Source of the DNA: Methanocorpusculum labreanum Z
Lineage (GTDB): Archaea > Halobacteriota > Methanomicrobia > Methanomicrobiales > Methanocorpusculaceae
DNA: 64,000 nucleotides
Assembly: GCF_000015765.1 (NCBI RefSeq)
Contig: NC_008942.1
Span: 1,007,921-1,071,920, forward strand
Direction of reading: 5' to 3'
Shown here: piece by piece, positions 38,289 through 47,562 of the stretch
Layout of the letters: the number at the start of each line of letters is the position of its first letter
How positions within the stretch are numbered: the first letter of the stretch is position 1
Program-made: the position numbers and the translations under genes
Notes under the pieces: generated by a model
What the model saw: the letters and a program-made list of their open reading frames with translations, nothing else
What the model was told of the DNA's origin: nothing
Database searches by the model: none

Positions 38289-39740
38289 ATGAGTACACCA
38301 TCGATCATTACTTTTTTGACGGAACATGCAGAGAAAAAAACGGTCTCTTTTCATATGCCGGGGCACAAAGGCTCCGCGATTTACCGGCGGTTTGGGTACG
38401 ATGATTTTCTCCGGAAAATGATGGACTGTGACATCACCGAGATCCCAGGTGCCGACAATCTCTTCCAGACAGAAGGAATCCTCAAAGCCGCTCAGGAGGA
38501 ATATGCCCGGCTCTACGATGTACAACGCTCGTATCTCCTCATCAACGGTACAAGCTGCGGCGTCATAGCAGCTATCATGGCCTCGGTTCCCAAAGGCAAA
38601 AAACTCGTCATGGCCAGAAACTCCCATAAGGCGATATTCAACTCCCTCGTTCTTGCCGACATCCAGCCGGTCTATGCCTACCCGGAAATCATCGATGAAT
38701 ACGGCATCTCCGGCGGCATCACGGCAAACGAGATCGAACGGTGTCTGGCAGAAAACCCCGAAGCCGAGGCAGTAATACTTCCTTCCCCGAATTATTACGG
38801 GATATGCTCCGACATCCGGGCAATCTCCGAAGTCGTTCACAAACGAGGCAAGATCCTTATCGTCGACCAGGCACACGGTGCCCATCTCAAATTCTTCCGT
38901 AACGTCGGCTTTGCCGACATGCCCGAATCCGCCGAAGAGCAGGGAGCCGACATCGTCATCAACTCGATCCACAAGACCCTCGCCTCCTTTACCCAAAGCG
39001 CTGTGCTCAATCTCAACTCCGAACGGGTCGATCATTACGTCCTTGAAGACAAACTCCAGATGATGGAATCCACCAGCCCCTCGTATCTTCTCATGGGCTC
39101 GCTCGACATAAACGCCGCGATCCTGAAAGAACACCAGACGACCCTCATGGCCGAGTGGCATGAGAGCCTCATGCATTTCTATTTGGAAGCACCGAAAATC
39201 AAAGGCCTTCGCGTTATCGGCAGCCCTCTGGATACCGAAGCCGGCATCAGGATGGATATAACAAAAATCAATCTCGACATGAGTGCCGTCGGCATCGACG
39301 GGGCCTGGCTCGAAGAACTCTTAATGGAAAGGGGGATTTTCGCAGAACTTACCACCGGTCCGATCCTCATGTGTATGACGGGGATCGGGAATTCCCTCGA
39401 CGACAGTAAACGGCTTCTCGAAGCCTTGAAAGAGATCAGCGAATGCTGCGGTGCTGCAGCCCCCTCGCCTGCAAAATCCTCCGTCACTGCCGTTCTCAAA
39501 GAAAAACTCCGGCTATTCCCCGTCCCGCAGGACAAAGAACGCATCCCGCTGCTTGAAGGTGCCGGCAGGATCTGTGCTTCATCGATCATTCCCTACCCGC
39601 CGGGAATCCCCTTCATCTGCCCGGGCGAAGAACTCACCGAGGAAGTGATTCAGTACATTAAACGGCTGAGAGACGCCGGTGAAAAGGTCATCGGCATCAA
39701 CGATCAGGGTGAAATCATCGTCGGCCGCAAAACTTCGTGA
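38289..39740 (+). CDS. Orn/Lys/Arg decarboxylase family protein (fold type I)
   Basis: From the Met at 38289 (AAGGA about 9 bases upstream) the product has 483 residues, the length of the short SpeA/YaaO-type decarboxylases. It has SFHMPGHKG near residue 20, INGTSCGVIAAIMA, DQAHGAHLKF and the pyridoxal phosphate lysine in NSIHKTLASFTQSA. These enzymes remove the alpha-carboxyl of lysine, ornithine or arginine to make polyamine precursors; the substrate cannot be read from sequence. It is upstream of an EctB-like aminotransferase, separated by about 320 bases. A 355-codon frame on the other strand is a shadow. Confidence 0.88.
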   Translation: MSTPSIITFLTEHAEKKTVSFHMPGHKGSAIYRRFGYDDFLRKMMDCDITEIPGADNLFQTEGILKAAQEEYARLYDVQRSYLLINGTSCGVIAAIMASVPKGKKLVMARNSHKAIFNSLVLADIQPVYAYPEIIDEYGISGGITANEIERCLAENPEAEAVILPSPNYYGICSDIRAISEVVHKRGKILIVDQAHGAHLKFFRNVGFADMPESAEEQGADIVINSIHKTLASFTQSAVLNLNSERVDHYVLEDKLQMMESTSPSYLLMGSLDINAAILKEHQTTLMAEWHESLMHFYLEAPKIKGLRVIGSPLDTEAGIRMDITKINLDMSAVGIDGAWLEELLMERGIFAELTTGPILMCMTGIGNSLDDSKRLLEALKEISECCGAAAPSPAKSSVTAVLKEKLRLFPVPQDKERIPLLEGAGRICASSIIPYPPGIPFICPGEELTEEVIQYIKRLRDAGEKVIGINDQGEIIVGRKTS

Positions 39741-40061
39741 GCGGCCGTTGGCCCTGCACTTTTTTCTCTTGGCGTGCGCGTGAATGCGCCCCTGAATTTT
39801 TACAAAACCCCCCTCCCCCAGGTTACCGAAAACTATTCAACCCCCCCCGTGTCATGAATGGAAAATCCGGGCATGCAGGGGGTTTTTTGAACTCTGTGTA
39901 TATCGTCCCAAAGTCCATAAATCAGGCCCTAAGCCATTCTTTTCCGAGGGACACCTTTAAGCCTAGGGGGGGGCAACTAAGTTTAGTAATCTCAGAGCCG
40001 CCCGGTGTGCGGGGCTAGATTTCCTGTACATTCATACTATCTAAAAAAAGGAGTGTGGTCT
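39741..40061. other. intergenic region with C and G runs
   Basis: No gene is seen. Homopolymer runs include AAAACCCCCC at 39804-39813, a run of eight C from 39842, GGGGGTTTTTT at 39878-39888 and eight G near 39966. The first and third form a widely spaced inverted pair and the third could act as a terminator of the decarboxylase gene. The aminotransferase ribosome site AAAGGAGTG lies at its right end. Confidence 0.5.
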
Positions 40062-41402
40062 ATGGGTCTTGAAAACACAAATGACGTCTTGATGGAAACA
40101 GCCGTATTCGAAGAATTCGAAAGTAACGTGCGGTCGTATTGTCGGAAGTATCCGGTAATTTTCTCAAAAGCTAAAGGCTCTTTACTGATTGATCAGAATG
40201 GAATCGAGTATATCGATTTCCTTTGCGGGGCGGGCAGCTGTAATTACGGTCATAATAATGACTATATCAAGGGGAAAGTAATCGAGTATCTGCAGAATGA
40301 CGGATTAGTCCATGGGCTGGATATGTATTCCATTGCCAAGGGCGAGTTCATTCAGTTCATGCAGAAATATGTTCTGGCCCCCCGTGGTCTCAATTATAAG
40401 ATCCTGTTTCCTGGACCGACCGGAACCAACGCTGTTGAAGCTGCGCTGAAAATCGCCCGCAAGGCGAAAGGCAGATCCAACATATTGGCATTGATGGGCG
40501 GGTTCCATGGTATGACTCTTGGAGCCCTTGCCCTGACGACGGAGAGATCTGCACGGGAAGCCTGTGGTGTGACTCTCGGCAATGCAACGCATGTTCCTCA
40601 TCCGTCGATGATGAAGAATCTGGACACGATCGAGTACATCGATATGATTCTCAGCGATGATCACAGCGGTGTCGACAAACCGGCAGCTATTATTGTCGAA
40701 TCGGTCCAGGGAGAAGGCGGTATCAATATCGTACCCGATCAGTGGCTCAGAGACATCCGTGCCCTGTGCGATAAACATGATATGCTGCTGATTCTTGACG
40801 AGATCCAGACCGGATGCGGCAGAACGGGAACGTTCTTCTCGTTCGAACGCGGCGGCATCTCTCCCGATATCGTCGTCATGGCAAAATCCATCGGCGGTAT
40901 CGGTATGCCGTGCTCGATCGCTCTCGTGAAGCCGGAATACGATGTTCTTGCACCCGGCGAACACAACGGAACGTTCAGAGGCTTCCAGCTCTCGTTCGTT
41001 GCGGGAAAGGCGGCCCTCGAGTTCATGCTTAAGGAGAATGTCCTTGACGAAACCGTACGGAAAGGCAAGATCGTCCAGGACTATCTGGCTGCAAACCTGC
41101 CGCTCATCGATCCGGGTCTGACCTTCCGCGGTCTTGGACTGATGTGGGGTATCGACTGCGGGGCATATCCGGCGGGAACTGCCCACCAGATCAGACAGCT
41201 GTGCTTTGAGAACCGGCTCATTCTCGAGCTCTCGGGCAGAGAGGACTCGGTTGTAAAGCTGATGCCGGCATTAACGACCGATGATGCTACGCTGATGCAG
41301 GGTCTTGAGATCGTTCGCAGCGCAATCACCCAGGTGATTACAGCAACGGTTGCTTCCCAGACAACCGGCGACGAACAGGATAATACCAAATTATTTGCCT
41401 GA
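40062..41402 (+). CDS. diaminobutyrate--2-oxoglutarate aminotransferase family (EctB-like)
   Basis: The 446-residue class III aminotransferase starts at 40062 after AAAGGAGTG. It closely follows the EctB/DABA-aminotransferase pattern: FLCGAGSCNYGHNN, LHGLD-like DGLVHGLDMYSIAKGEF, LFPGPTGTNAVEAALK, GGFHGMTLGALALTT, DEIQTGCGRTG, the PLP lysine in MAKSIGGIG, and APGEHNGTFRG. The reaction would interconvert aspartate semialdehyde and 2,4-diaminobutyrate. No ectA or ectC is nearby, so ectoine is not the evident end product; with the decarboxylase upstream a diamine such as 1,3-diaminopropane is one possibility (inference). A terminator overlaps the stop codon. Confidence 0.88.
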   Translation: MGLENTNDVLMETAVFEEFESNVRSYCRKYPVIFSKAKGSLLIDQNGIEYIDFLCGAGSCNYGHNNDYIKGKVIEYLQNDGLVHGLDMYSIAKGEFIQFMQKYVLAPRGLNYKILFPGPTGTNAVEAALKIARKAKGRSNILALMGGFHGMTLGALALTTERSAREACGVTLGNATHVPHPSMMKNLDTIEYIDMILSDDHSGVDKPAAIIVESVQGEGGINIVPDQWLRDIRALCDKHDMLLILDEIQTGCGRTGTFFSFERGGISPDIVVMAKSIGGIGMPCSIALVKPEYDVLAPGEHNGTFRGFQLSFVAGKAALEFMLKENVLDETVRKGKIVQDYLAANLPLIDPGLTFRGLGLMWGIDCGAYPAGTAHQIRQLCFENRLILELSGREDSVVKLMPALTTDDATLMQGLEIVRSAITQVITATVASQTTGDEQDNTKLFA

Positions 41403-41423
41403 ATATTCAGGCATATTTTTTTT
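41397..41423 (+). terminator. hairpin plus T-run at the end of the aminotransferase gene
   Basis: GCCTGAATATTCAGGC is a perfect 16-base palindrome at 41397-41412 that includes the stop codon. It is followed by a run of eight T at 41416-41423. Confidence 0.65.
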
Positions 41424-41505
41424 GAAAAATGTTGTGTAATGCGCTGTGATATTTTGAAGATTTATTTTCAGCGCATCACTCGATCTAATATTATCATTCT
41501 CTGCT

Positions 41506-42669
41506 CTACTGTAATGTTACAGGATATTTGCGATTGATTTTTTCATAAAGATATTTTGAAAAATCGTTGCTGAGAAGAGAAACATACGATTGCCAATGTA
41601 ATTTACTGCTTACTGCCGGATGTGGAAGTGAAACAAAAATCTGTTGCCGGTTCGTAAACCGTTCAAACAGCGGATCACCAACAATGATATCGTAACACCC
41701 TTCTTCGATAAGTTTTTGGAGATGTCCTTCATTTGAAAGTTTGATGTCTCCTTCACGTGCGATAGTACGAGAAAATGCAAAGAACGTGGCGACATTCACG
41801 TTAGAATAATTCAGGTCTTCAATCAGGAAATCACGTATAGTGTTCGCAGAAATCTGTTCCCCAATTACAAGAGCTTTTCCGGAACAAACGCAAGATGCGG
41901 GAAGTTGCGGCGTATAATCCTGTAAAAATGCCTGCATTCTCTCTTTGCCGTTCGTCGTTCCCGGAAGCATTGCGCAGAATGGAATGCCATATTTTTCCCT
42001 CATTTTTTCTGCAAGAGGAATTGCTGCCGCGGACACCACAATATTTTTTTCTGCATTGGGTGCTTTGATAATCGTCTCCAGCTCATCTCCGGGGAGAGAA
42101 CATAAAATCCGAAATCCGCACGACTCTACAAATGATGCTAACCTCCTATCGTCACCTGAAAGGAAAAAATCTATGGGCGTGTATCCAAGGATATTTACTG
42201 TTTTTGGCTCTTTTACTTCTGAGTCCTTCATTAACTGCTCTTCGATCATCAGGAGAGCTTTTTTGATACCATCATCATAATACTGAAATCCAGTAGTATT
42301 CAGCCCAAATGCGGGGATTTTGGTAGTATCAAAAACCTCAGTTGCAATTCCCGAGATATCGCAACCGATTAATGCAGGGACTGGTGTTCCAAGAATCGCA
42401 ACAAATTTGGGATGATGACTTGCGCATTCCTGAAGAATTTTATTGAGAAGAATCGACTCATCACCCATCGTTGCCTCTTCCTCACGGATAAATGAACTAA
42501 ATACCATCTCTGGAGCATGGTACCAGCGGGGTTCGTCAAATCCGGTAAAATTACCCATACATCCTGATGGTTCATGGATCACAACAAGTCCGCCCATATT
42601 ATAAAATACCGAAGCGGCGCCGGAGTAATCCGTTGCAAATGACGGCAGGTGCACAAACAGATTGCTCAT
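41506..42669 (-). CDS. nitrogenase component 1-like protein, NifK/BchB-like, short
   Basis: The 387-residue protein belongs to the NifD/K superfamily but is about 100 residues shorter than NifK. Cys37 in IHEPSGCMGN aligns with the conserved cluster Cys of NifK/NifD (the HGPxGC motif). At the next expected cluster position the sequence reads GTPVPALIGCD, so the usual Cys is Pro96, and a Cys (103) stands where Asp is usual. Cys82 is a further candidate ligand. It would pair with the protein encoded just upstream (starts 1 base after that gene's stop) as a reductase core. No nifB, nifE or nifN is near, so it is not a dinitrogenase subunit. The substrate is unknown. Confidence 0.8.
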   Translation of the reverse strand: MSNLFVHLPSFATDYSGAASVFYNMGGLVVIHEPSGCMGNFTGFDEPRWYHAPEMVFSSFIREEEATMGDESILLNKILQECASHHPKFVAILGTPVPALIGCDISGIATEVFDTTKIPAFGLNTTGFQYYDDGIKKALLMIEEQLMKDSEVKEPKTVNILGYTPIDFFLSGDDRRLASFVESCGFRILCSLPGDELETIIKAPNAEKNIVVSAAAIPLAEKMREKYGIPFCAMLPGTTNGKERMQAFLQDYTPQLPASCVCSGKALVIGEQISANTIRDFLIEDLNYSNVNVATFFAFSRTIAREGDIKLSNEGHLQKLIEEGCYDIIVGDPLFERFTNRQQIFVSLPHPAVSSKLHWQSYVSLLSNDFSKYLYEKINRKYPVTLQ

Positions 42670-43896
42670 TTATGCCACCAGTCCATATGCTTCGATCATT
42701 TTGCGCAGATCCTTTGGATGAGATACACTCTCAATTAAAAGATTCATCAATAGTTCTATCCCATAGTAGCCAAACATCCCTTCATCACCAAGCAGATCTA
42801 CCACACTTTCAGCACCAGAGAAATATCCTGCATCATATCCTACAGCAATTTCTGCAATGCCGCATTTTCCAATGTTATTTATCATTGCAGGATCTTTCGT
42901 ATCGTGGATAACAATTTTTGGAGCATTCGTTCGTATCCACTCATATGCTTCGCGTTCAAAGGGCACAACGTCTTTTCCGAAAATGTCAGTAACAACAAAG
43001 CCGTAATTTATCAATGACCGGGCAAGACTAAATGGTCTGCATACCGCAGATGCTCCGACGGCGATCGGCTTTTTTCCCACTGCATCTTTTGCTTTATTGA
43101 TAGCTTCCTGCACACGCTTTTCATATGCTTCGAGATAGCATCGTGCAGAAAGCATCGAAAATATCTCTTCATACTGTTCTCTAATCTGAATAATATCATA
43201 AGAGACCGGAACAAAGCGAAAATCCATTCGGGAACTTAGACTTTTCGCTGCAAGAATTGCTTCGGGACGAACCACCAGATTCCATTTTGATCGCCCCATT
43301 CGTTTAAACTCTTCAAATGAGGGTTGATCAGATACATGCAATGTCTCTGTAACCCCACATTTGTTCAGTACCTCATAAATTTCGCTGTTGGAATTGATCG
43401 GCACATTATTCCCAATAAAATTGAGCGTGTTCAGTTGTGATGAAGAGAAATCCAGTAATGCATACATTCTCTCCTGCATAGTCAGTCCAGGGGGCCGTTT
43501 CGTATCTGCAGACACCGGATTCATCAGACAAATTTGAAATACAATGTCGGGATTTCGCTTTTTAAGTTCATCAATTGTGCTTTGTTCATCAAATCCTGCT
43601 AAATAAAGAACACAGCAGATATATACCAAAAATACTTTCGGGCGTTGTATCTGAGGCAGGAGTTCATCGATAGCATTACAGAGCTCATCTTCGACCATGC
43701 CAAGAGCAAGTTCATGCTCATCAAAGAAAAGATAACTGATCCTGTTTTTATACTTCTGCTGAATTGCATTGATGGATGTGTGCCGCCCGCATGAGGGCGG
43801 GCAGACAAACAATAGATAACTTTCCGGAATTAACGAACCGACCCTTACGATCCCATACCCTCCATAGGTTGTTGAGCAGAAACAGAGTTTATTCAT
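42670..43896 (-). CDS. nitrogenase component 1-like protein, NifD/BchN-like, short
   Basis: The 408-residue protein is also of the nitrogenase component 1 superfamily. Cysteines at 5/7, at 36 (VCPPSCGRH) and at 95 (VYICCVLYLAG) match the three cluster-ligating positions of NifD, so an Fe-S cluster shared with its partner is likely. The cofactor-binding Cys and His of nitrogenase (NifD 275 and 442) have no evident equivalents; the region that would hold the His reads AVGYDAGYFSG. It lies between the NifH-like gene (2 bases upstream) and the NifK-like gene. It resembles in layout the BchN/BchB and CfbD reductases and related proteins of unknown role. Confidence 0.8.
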   Translation of the reverse strand: MNKLCFCSTTYGGYGIVRVGSLIPESYLLFVCPPSCGRHTSINAIQQKYKNRISYLFFDEHELALGMVEDELCNAIDELLPQIQRPKVFLVYICCVLYLAGFDEQSTIDELKKRNPDIVFQICLMNPVSADTKRPPGLTMQERMYALLDFSSSQLNTLNFIGNNVPINSNSEIYEVLNKCGVTETLHVSDQPSFEEFKRMGRSKWNLVVRPEAILAAKSLSSRMDFRFVPVSYDIIQIREQYEEIFSMLSARCYLEAYEKRVQEAINKAKDAVGKKPIAVGASAVCRPFSLARSLINYGFVVTDIFGKDVVPFEREAYEWIRTNAPKIVIHDTKDPAMINNIGKCGIAEIAVGYDAGYFSGAESVVDLLGDEGMFGYYGIELLMNLLIESVSHPKDLRKMIEAYGLVA

Positions 43897-43898
43897 AG

Positions 43899-44645
43899 TT
43901 AATCCTCAAGTAAAATTCCTGCTAGTTTTCTATACAAATCTGCTTGAGATGAATTCGGTGCATATTCCACAACAGTCATACCAGCATTTTCAGCCTTTTG
44001 GACAATCGGGTCACGGTTAATCCTGGACAACACCTTTGTATTCATTTCTGCAGCCGCTTTTTCCACAATCTCATCTTCATTTTCAATATTTTTTGCATTG
44101 TAGATGAGTCCCTTCAATGCCGCATATCCACGCTTTGAATAATTATTCACCGCCTGAGAGATGTTATCCGCGGCATACAAGGACATCATCTCGCCGGATG
44201 TCACAATACAGATCTCATCGGCATATCCTTGGCGTATCGGCAGGGCAAATCCTCCACAGACCACATCTCCTAAAACATCATAGAGAATAATATCTGGATG
44301 ATAGGTAGTATAAGCTCCAAGCTCCTCCAATTGTTCAAAAGCAGTAATAATGCCGCGACCTGCACAACCTGACCCGGGTTTTGGCCCCCCCGCCTCTACA
44401 CACAATACTCCACCTGATCCACAGGAAACGATATCTTCCAAACAAATATCATTCTTTTTCTCCCTTATTACTGAGAGAACAGATGGGATCAAATCTCCGT
44501 GAGTTAGATTTCTCGTTGAATCTGCTTTCGGATCGCAGCCGATCTGCATGACCGTGAATCCCTGCTCGGCGAGAGCCATAGAAATATTTGAGACACAGGT
44601 TGATTTTCCGATTCCGCCTTTACCATAAAATGCAATTTTTTTCAT
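43899..44645 (-). CDS. NifH-like reductase ATPase
   Basis: The 248-residue protein is a close NifH homologue. The P-loop GKGGIGKST is at residues 8-16, switch-type CDPKADSTR at 37-45, and the two cysteines that hold the bridging [4Fe-4S] cluster are Cys94 (GSGCAGRG, with Arg97) and Cys130 (GDVVCGGF). SGEMMSLYAADNI follows as in NifH. It lacks the last 40 or so residues of true NifH. It would deliver electrons with ATP hydrolysis to the two component 1-like proteins downstream. It is preceded after 10 bases by an ABC transporter operon, so uptake and reduction appear coupled. Confidence 0.92.
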   Translation of the reverse strand: MKKIAFYGKGGIGKSTCVSNISMALAEQGFTVMQIGCDPKADSTRNLTHGDLIPSVLSVIREKKNDICLEDIVSCGSGGVLCVEAGGPKPGSGCAGRGIITAFEQLEELGAYTTYHPDIILYDVLGDVVCGGFALPIRQGYADEICIVTSGEMMSLYAADNISQAVNNYSKRGYAALKGLIYNAKNIENEDEIVEKAAAEMNTKVLSRINRDPIVQKAENAGMTVVEYAPNSSQADLYRKLAGILLED

Positions 44646-44655
44646 TCATAGCTCC

Positions 44656-45444
44656 TTATTTTCTAATGGATATTGGTAATATGTATTGGTGGGTTTTTGT
44701 TCCGTCAGAGACATTTCCAATCATCACATTCACCCGAAATGCATCGCGAAGATGTTGCTCTGTAATTATCTCAGGAGTATTGCCGCAGATGCTCTCTCCA
44801 TTCCCGAGAAACATCAATGCTTTGTCAGAAATACGCAAAGCATGTTCCGGGTAATGAGTATTGATGATACAGGAGATCGATTTTGAAAGCTCATGTATTT
44901 TCTCAAGGACCATGAGCTGGTTGTGATAATCCAGATTTGATTCCGGTTCGTCCATAATCAATATTTTCGGCTCAGTGGCAAGTGCCCGGGCAATTAAAAC
45001 CAGTTGCATCTCACCCCCCGAAAGAGTTCTACAGGATCGGTTCGCTAAATGTGATATTCCAAGAGTCTCCATGGCACGTTCGGTTATTTCCATGTCGGCA
45101 TCCCCTGGTTCTTTGAAAATAGGAAGATGGGCACTTCGTCCAAGCATAATCATGTCACGAACAAGATAATTGAATGCCGATGATTTTGCCTGAGGAACAT
45201 AAGATACCTGCTTCCAGAATTCTTTGGAAGGCAGTGTTGAAATGTCGGTTTTATCCAGATATGCATTTCCTTGTTTCCAAGGAAGCATATTCATGATACA
45301 TTTCAGTAACGTTGTTTTTCCAATGCCGTTTGGTCCGAGAATTGCGAAGACCTCTTGGTCATTCACCGTGAAATTAATGTTTTTAAATAAATACTCATCA
45401 TGATAACCAAAGCCGCCATTTTGAATAGTTAGTTTCATAGCCAT
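44656..45444 (-). CDS. ABC transporter ATPase, FecE/BtuD type
   Basis: The 262-residue ATPase has Walker A GPNGIGKT, signature TLSGGEMQLVLIARAL and Walker B ILIMDEPESNLD. It belongs to the family that energises uptake of siderophores, haem, cobalamin and similar metal complexes. Its start overlaps the permease stop by 10 bases and its stop is 10 bases before the NifH-like gene. Confidence 0.92.
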   Translation of the reverse strand: MAMKLTIQNGGFGYHDEYLFKNINFTVNDQEVFAILGPNGIGKTTLLKCIMNMLPWKQGNAYLDKTDISTLPSKEFWKQVSYVPQAKSSAFNYLVRDMIMLGRSAHLPIFKEPGDADMEITERAMETLGISHLANRSCRTLSGGEMQLVLIARALATEPKILIMDEPESNLDYHNQLMVLEKIHELSKSISCIINTHYPEHALRISDKALMFLGNGESICGNTPEIITEQHLRDAFRVNVMIGNVSDGTKTHQYILPISIRK

Positions 45445-46439
45445 GACCTCGCTTTTTTAAGAAAGAGATATGCAAATAATGGAGCTCCAATCAACGCCGT
45501 CATAATAGATAACGGGATTTCCGAGGGCGATAGTGTTCTGCAGAGTGTATCGATTATCAGAAGATAGCAGGCTCCAATGCTGATGCTTGCTGGAATAACA
45601 TAACGATTATCTGACCCAACCAGCATTCGGGCAACATGAGGTATTACTAATCCAACCCACCCAATTTGTCCGCAAAGTGATACTGTCGCTGCGACAATCA
45701 ATGTTGCAGCTATGATAATTGTCCACCGGGTACGTTTTGGATTGATTCCACATGATTGGATTTCCTCCTCACTTAACGCAAGGATGTTTAAACGCCATTT
45801 CATTATCCAGATAATGATGATACCAAGGAGTAACAGCGGTGCTGCAATCAGAATTTTTTCATAATTCGCCCCTGCCAAACTGCCCATGAGCCAAAAAGTA
45901 ATTTCAGGAAGTTTCAGCAGAGGGTCGGCGGTATATTTTACCAATGAAATCATCGCTGTAAAAAATCCGGAGACAATGATTCCGGCAAGCACTATCATGA
46001 GGATCGAATCAGTTTTAGCCGCTTTACTTAACGTAAAGGTAATTCCAATCGCCGCAAGACCAAAAATGATTGCAAGAATCTGAACGATGAACATATTTTC
46101 AAAGAGCAAAAGACCAAGTGCTGCGCCAAAGGCAGCTCCCGACGAAACACCGATGATGTCCGGTGAGGCCAATGGGTTTGAAAATGTTGACTGAAACGCT
46201 GCTCCGGCAACGGCAAGTCCTGCTCCTACAAAGAGAGCGAGAAGGATTCGCGGAAGCCGAAGGTTGATAACAACTGACTGGATGGTCGTTTCAACGGGAT
46301 ATCCAAAAAATGCCAAAAATGCTCCATAGACATCAATGGGGTTGATCCAGTATCTTCCAATGCAGAGAGCAAGACAAGCGACTGCTATCGGAAGAAAAAA
46401 TAGAAAAATAAAAAATGATTTTTTTGAGACTGTTTTCAT
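45435..46439 (-). CDS. ABC transporter permease, FecCD/BtuC family
   Basis: The 334-residue membrane protein has about ten transmembrane helices and typical FecCD phrases: RLPRILLALFVGAGLAVAGAAFQ, NPLASPDIIGVSSGAA, GWVGLVIPHVARMLVG and GAPLFAYL. These permeases import iron-siderophores, haem, vitamin B12 or, in some cases, oxyanions. It begins one base after the binding-protein gene. Confidence 0.93.
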   Translation of the reverse strand: MKTVSKKSFFIFLFFLPIAVACLALCIGRYWINPIDVYGAFLAFFGYPVETTIQSVVINLRLPRILLALFVGAGLAVAGAAFQSTFSNPLASPDIIGVSSGAAFGAALGLLLFENMFIVQILAIIFGLAAIGITFTLSKAAKTDSILMIVLAGIIVSGFFTAMISLVKYTADPLLKLPEITFWLMGSLAGANYEKILIAAPLLLLGIIIIWIMKWRLNILALSEEEIQSCGINPKRTRWTIIIAATLIVAATVSLCGQIGWVGLVIPHVARMLVGSDNRYVIPASISIGACYLLIIDTLCRTLSPSEIPLSIMTALIGAPLFAYLFLKKARSWL

Positions 46440-46440
46440 C

Positions 46441-47562
46441 TTAGTGGAGTCTTACTGCAATGTATTCGGGATTCAGGAATCCTTTGATGTCTTCATCTGT
46501 TGCAGTATAATTGAAAAATTCTTTGAAGAAGTATGAGGTTTCTTCTTCCATGTCAAGATCTTTGAACAGGTCAGGATGGTTGATCTGTGCCATCCACTGA
46601 AGGACAAGTCCATCTTCGAGAGATGGTGCATAGGACATGTAGGTTGCATAGGGGAAGATGTATACCTGTTTGTTTTTCACTGCAGTTACCTGACTCCAGT
46701 CGTAACCCGGGATGGTATTGTTGTAGAGGTCGGACGGCAGAGCATTCTGGGAGTTGGCAAAGTAGATAATTTCAGGGTCCCATGCAATGATTTGTTCCAT
46801 GTCAACTGGTTTGAGTCCGGAAAGTTCGGCAGCAACGTTTTCTGCTCCGGTTGCATTCAACCAGTATTCAGAATAGTGTCCGCTTCCTGCCACCTGTAAC
46901 GTTCCCTCTTTGTAGGTAAAGATAATTAATGCCCGCGGCTTTTCGTCATCGGTTACTGTGTTGATTTTTTCAGCGACTTTTTTCTGGACTTCACTGTTAT
47001 AAGCAATAAGATCATCGGCTTTGTCAGTATCTCCAACGATTTTACCTAATTGATTGAGCCAGAGATCGAGTTGGGTAAATACGTTGTAACCAGTGGCGCC
47101 AAGTGAGGTGGTGAATCCGACCGCAGTAAGATTCGCATCTGTGAGAAGGGCATATTCATCCTGACGTGATCCGGTGTAGATTACTACATCGGGATCAAGC
47201 CGGAGAATTTCTTCGATGTTGATAACAGTTCCCTGAACAAATCCGGTTTCAACAGAGTCAAGTTCCGGATAAATTGTTGACATAACTCCTGATTTTGCGT
47301 AGGTAATACCTGCCGAGTTTGCACCAACCAGTTTGTCGGTTCCATCCATGTAGTAAACGTATATGGGTACCATCGGCGACATGGAAGTGATAATCACACG
47401 ATCAACTGATGAAGGGAGGGTGACGTTGTTTCCTGCAAGATCAGTAAACGTTGTTCCAGGGCCAATGGTTGGTTGGCTTGTTCCAATACATCCGGCAATT
47501 GCGCATATTGCGATAATTACTACTATTATCAGTGGTAGATAAACATTTTTTTTATGCGGCAT
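46441..47562 (-). CDS. ABC transporter substrate-binding lipoprotein, FecB/BtuF family
   Basis: From the Met at 47562 the protein has 373 residues with a lipoprotein signal (about residues 1-24, ending IAGC). The PF01497-type fold is shown by LPSSVDRVIITS, VNIEEILRLDPDVVIYTG and VDMEQIIAWDPEIIYFA. It captures the substrate of this ABC system outside the membrane. The ligand is unknown: metal-chelate, haem, corrinoid or another tetrapyrrole are all possible. It is the first gene of a six-gene operon. A TATA-like stretch near 47595-47605 is placed for a leaderless mRNA from 47562, so the longer frame to 47658 is not used. Confidence 0.88.
   Translation of the reverse strand: MPHKKNVYLPLIIVVIIAICAIAGCIGTSQPTIGPGTTFTDLAGNNVTLPSSVDRVIITSMSPMVPIYVYYMDGTDKLVGANSAGITYAKSGVMSTIYPELDSVETGFVQGTVINIEEILRLDPDVVIYTGSRQDEYALLTDANLTAVGFTTSLGATGYNVFTQLDLWLNQLGKIVGDTDKADDLIAYNSEVQKKVAEKINTVTDDEKPRALIIFTYKEGTLQVAGSGHYSEYWLNATGAENVAAELSGLKPVDMEQIIAWDPEIIYFANSQNALPSDLYNNTIPGYDWSQVTAVKNKQVYIFPYATYMSYAPSLEDGLVLQWMAQINHPDLFKDLDMEEETSYFFKEFFNYTATDEDIKGFLNPEYIAVRLH

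Noticed and set aside
38109-39176. 355-codon open frame opposite the decarboxylase gene
   Set aside because: The conserved decarboxylase motifs are on the plus strand; the antisense product has no recognisable features.
40062-41402. Ectoine biosynthesis operon
   Set aside because: Only an EctB-like gene is found; ectA and ectC are absent from the window.
41506-44645. Nitrogen fixation genes nifHDK
   Set aside because: The NifD/K-like proteins are 80-130 residues too short, cofactor ligands are not evident and no nifB, nifE or nifN is present, so a dinitrogenase is unlikely.
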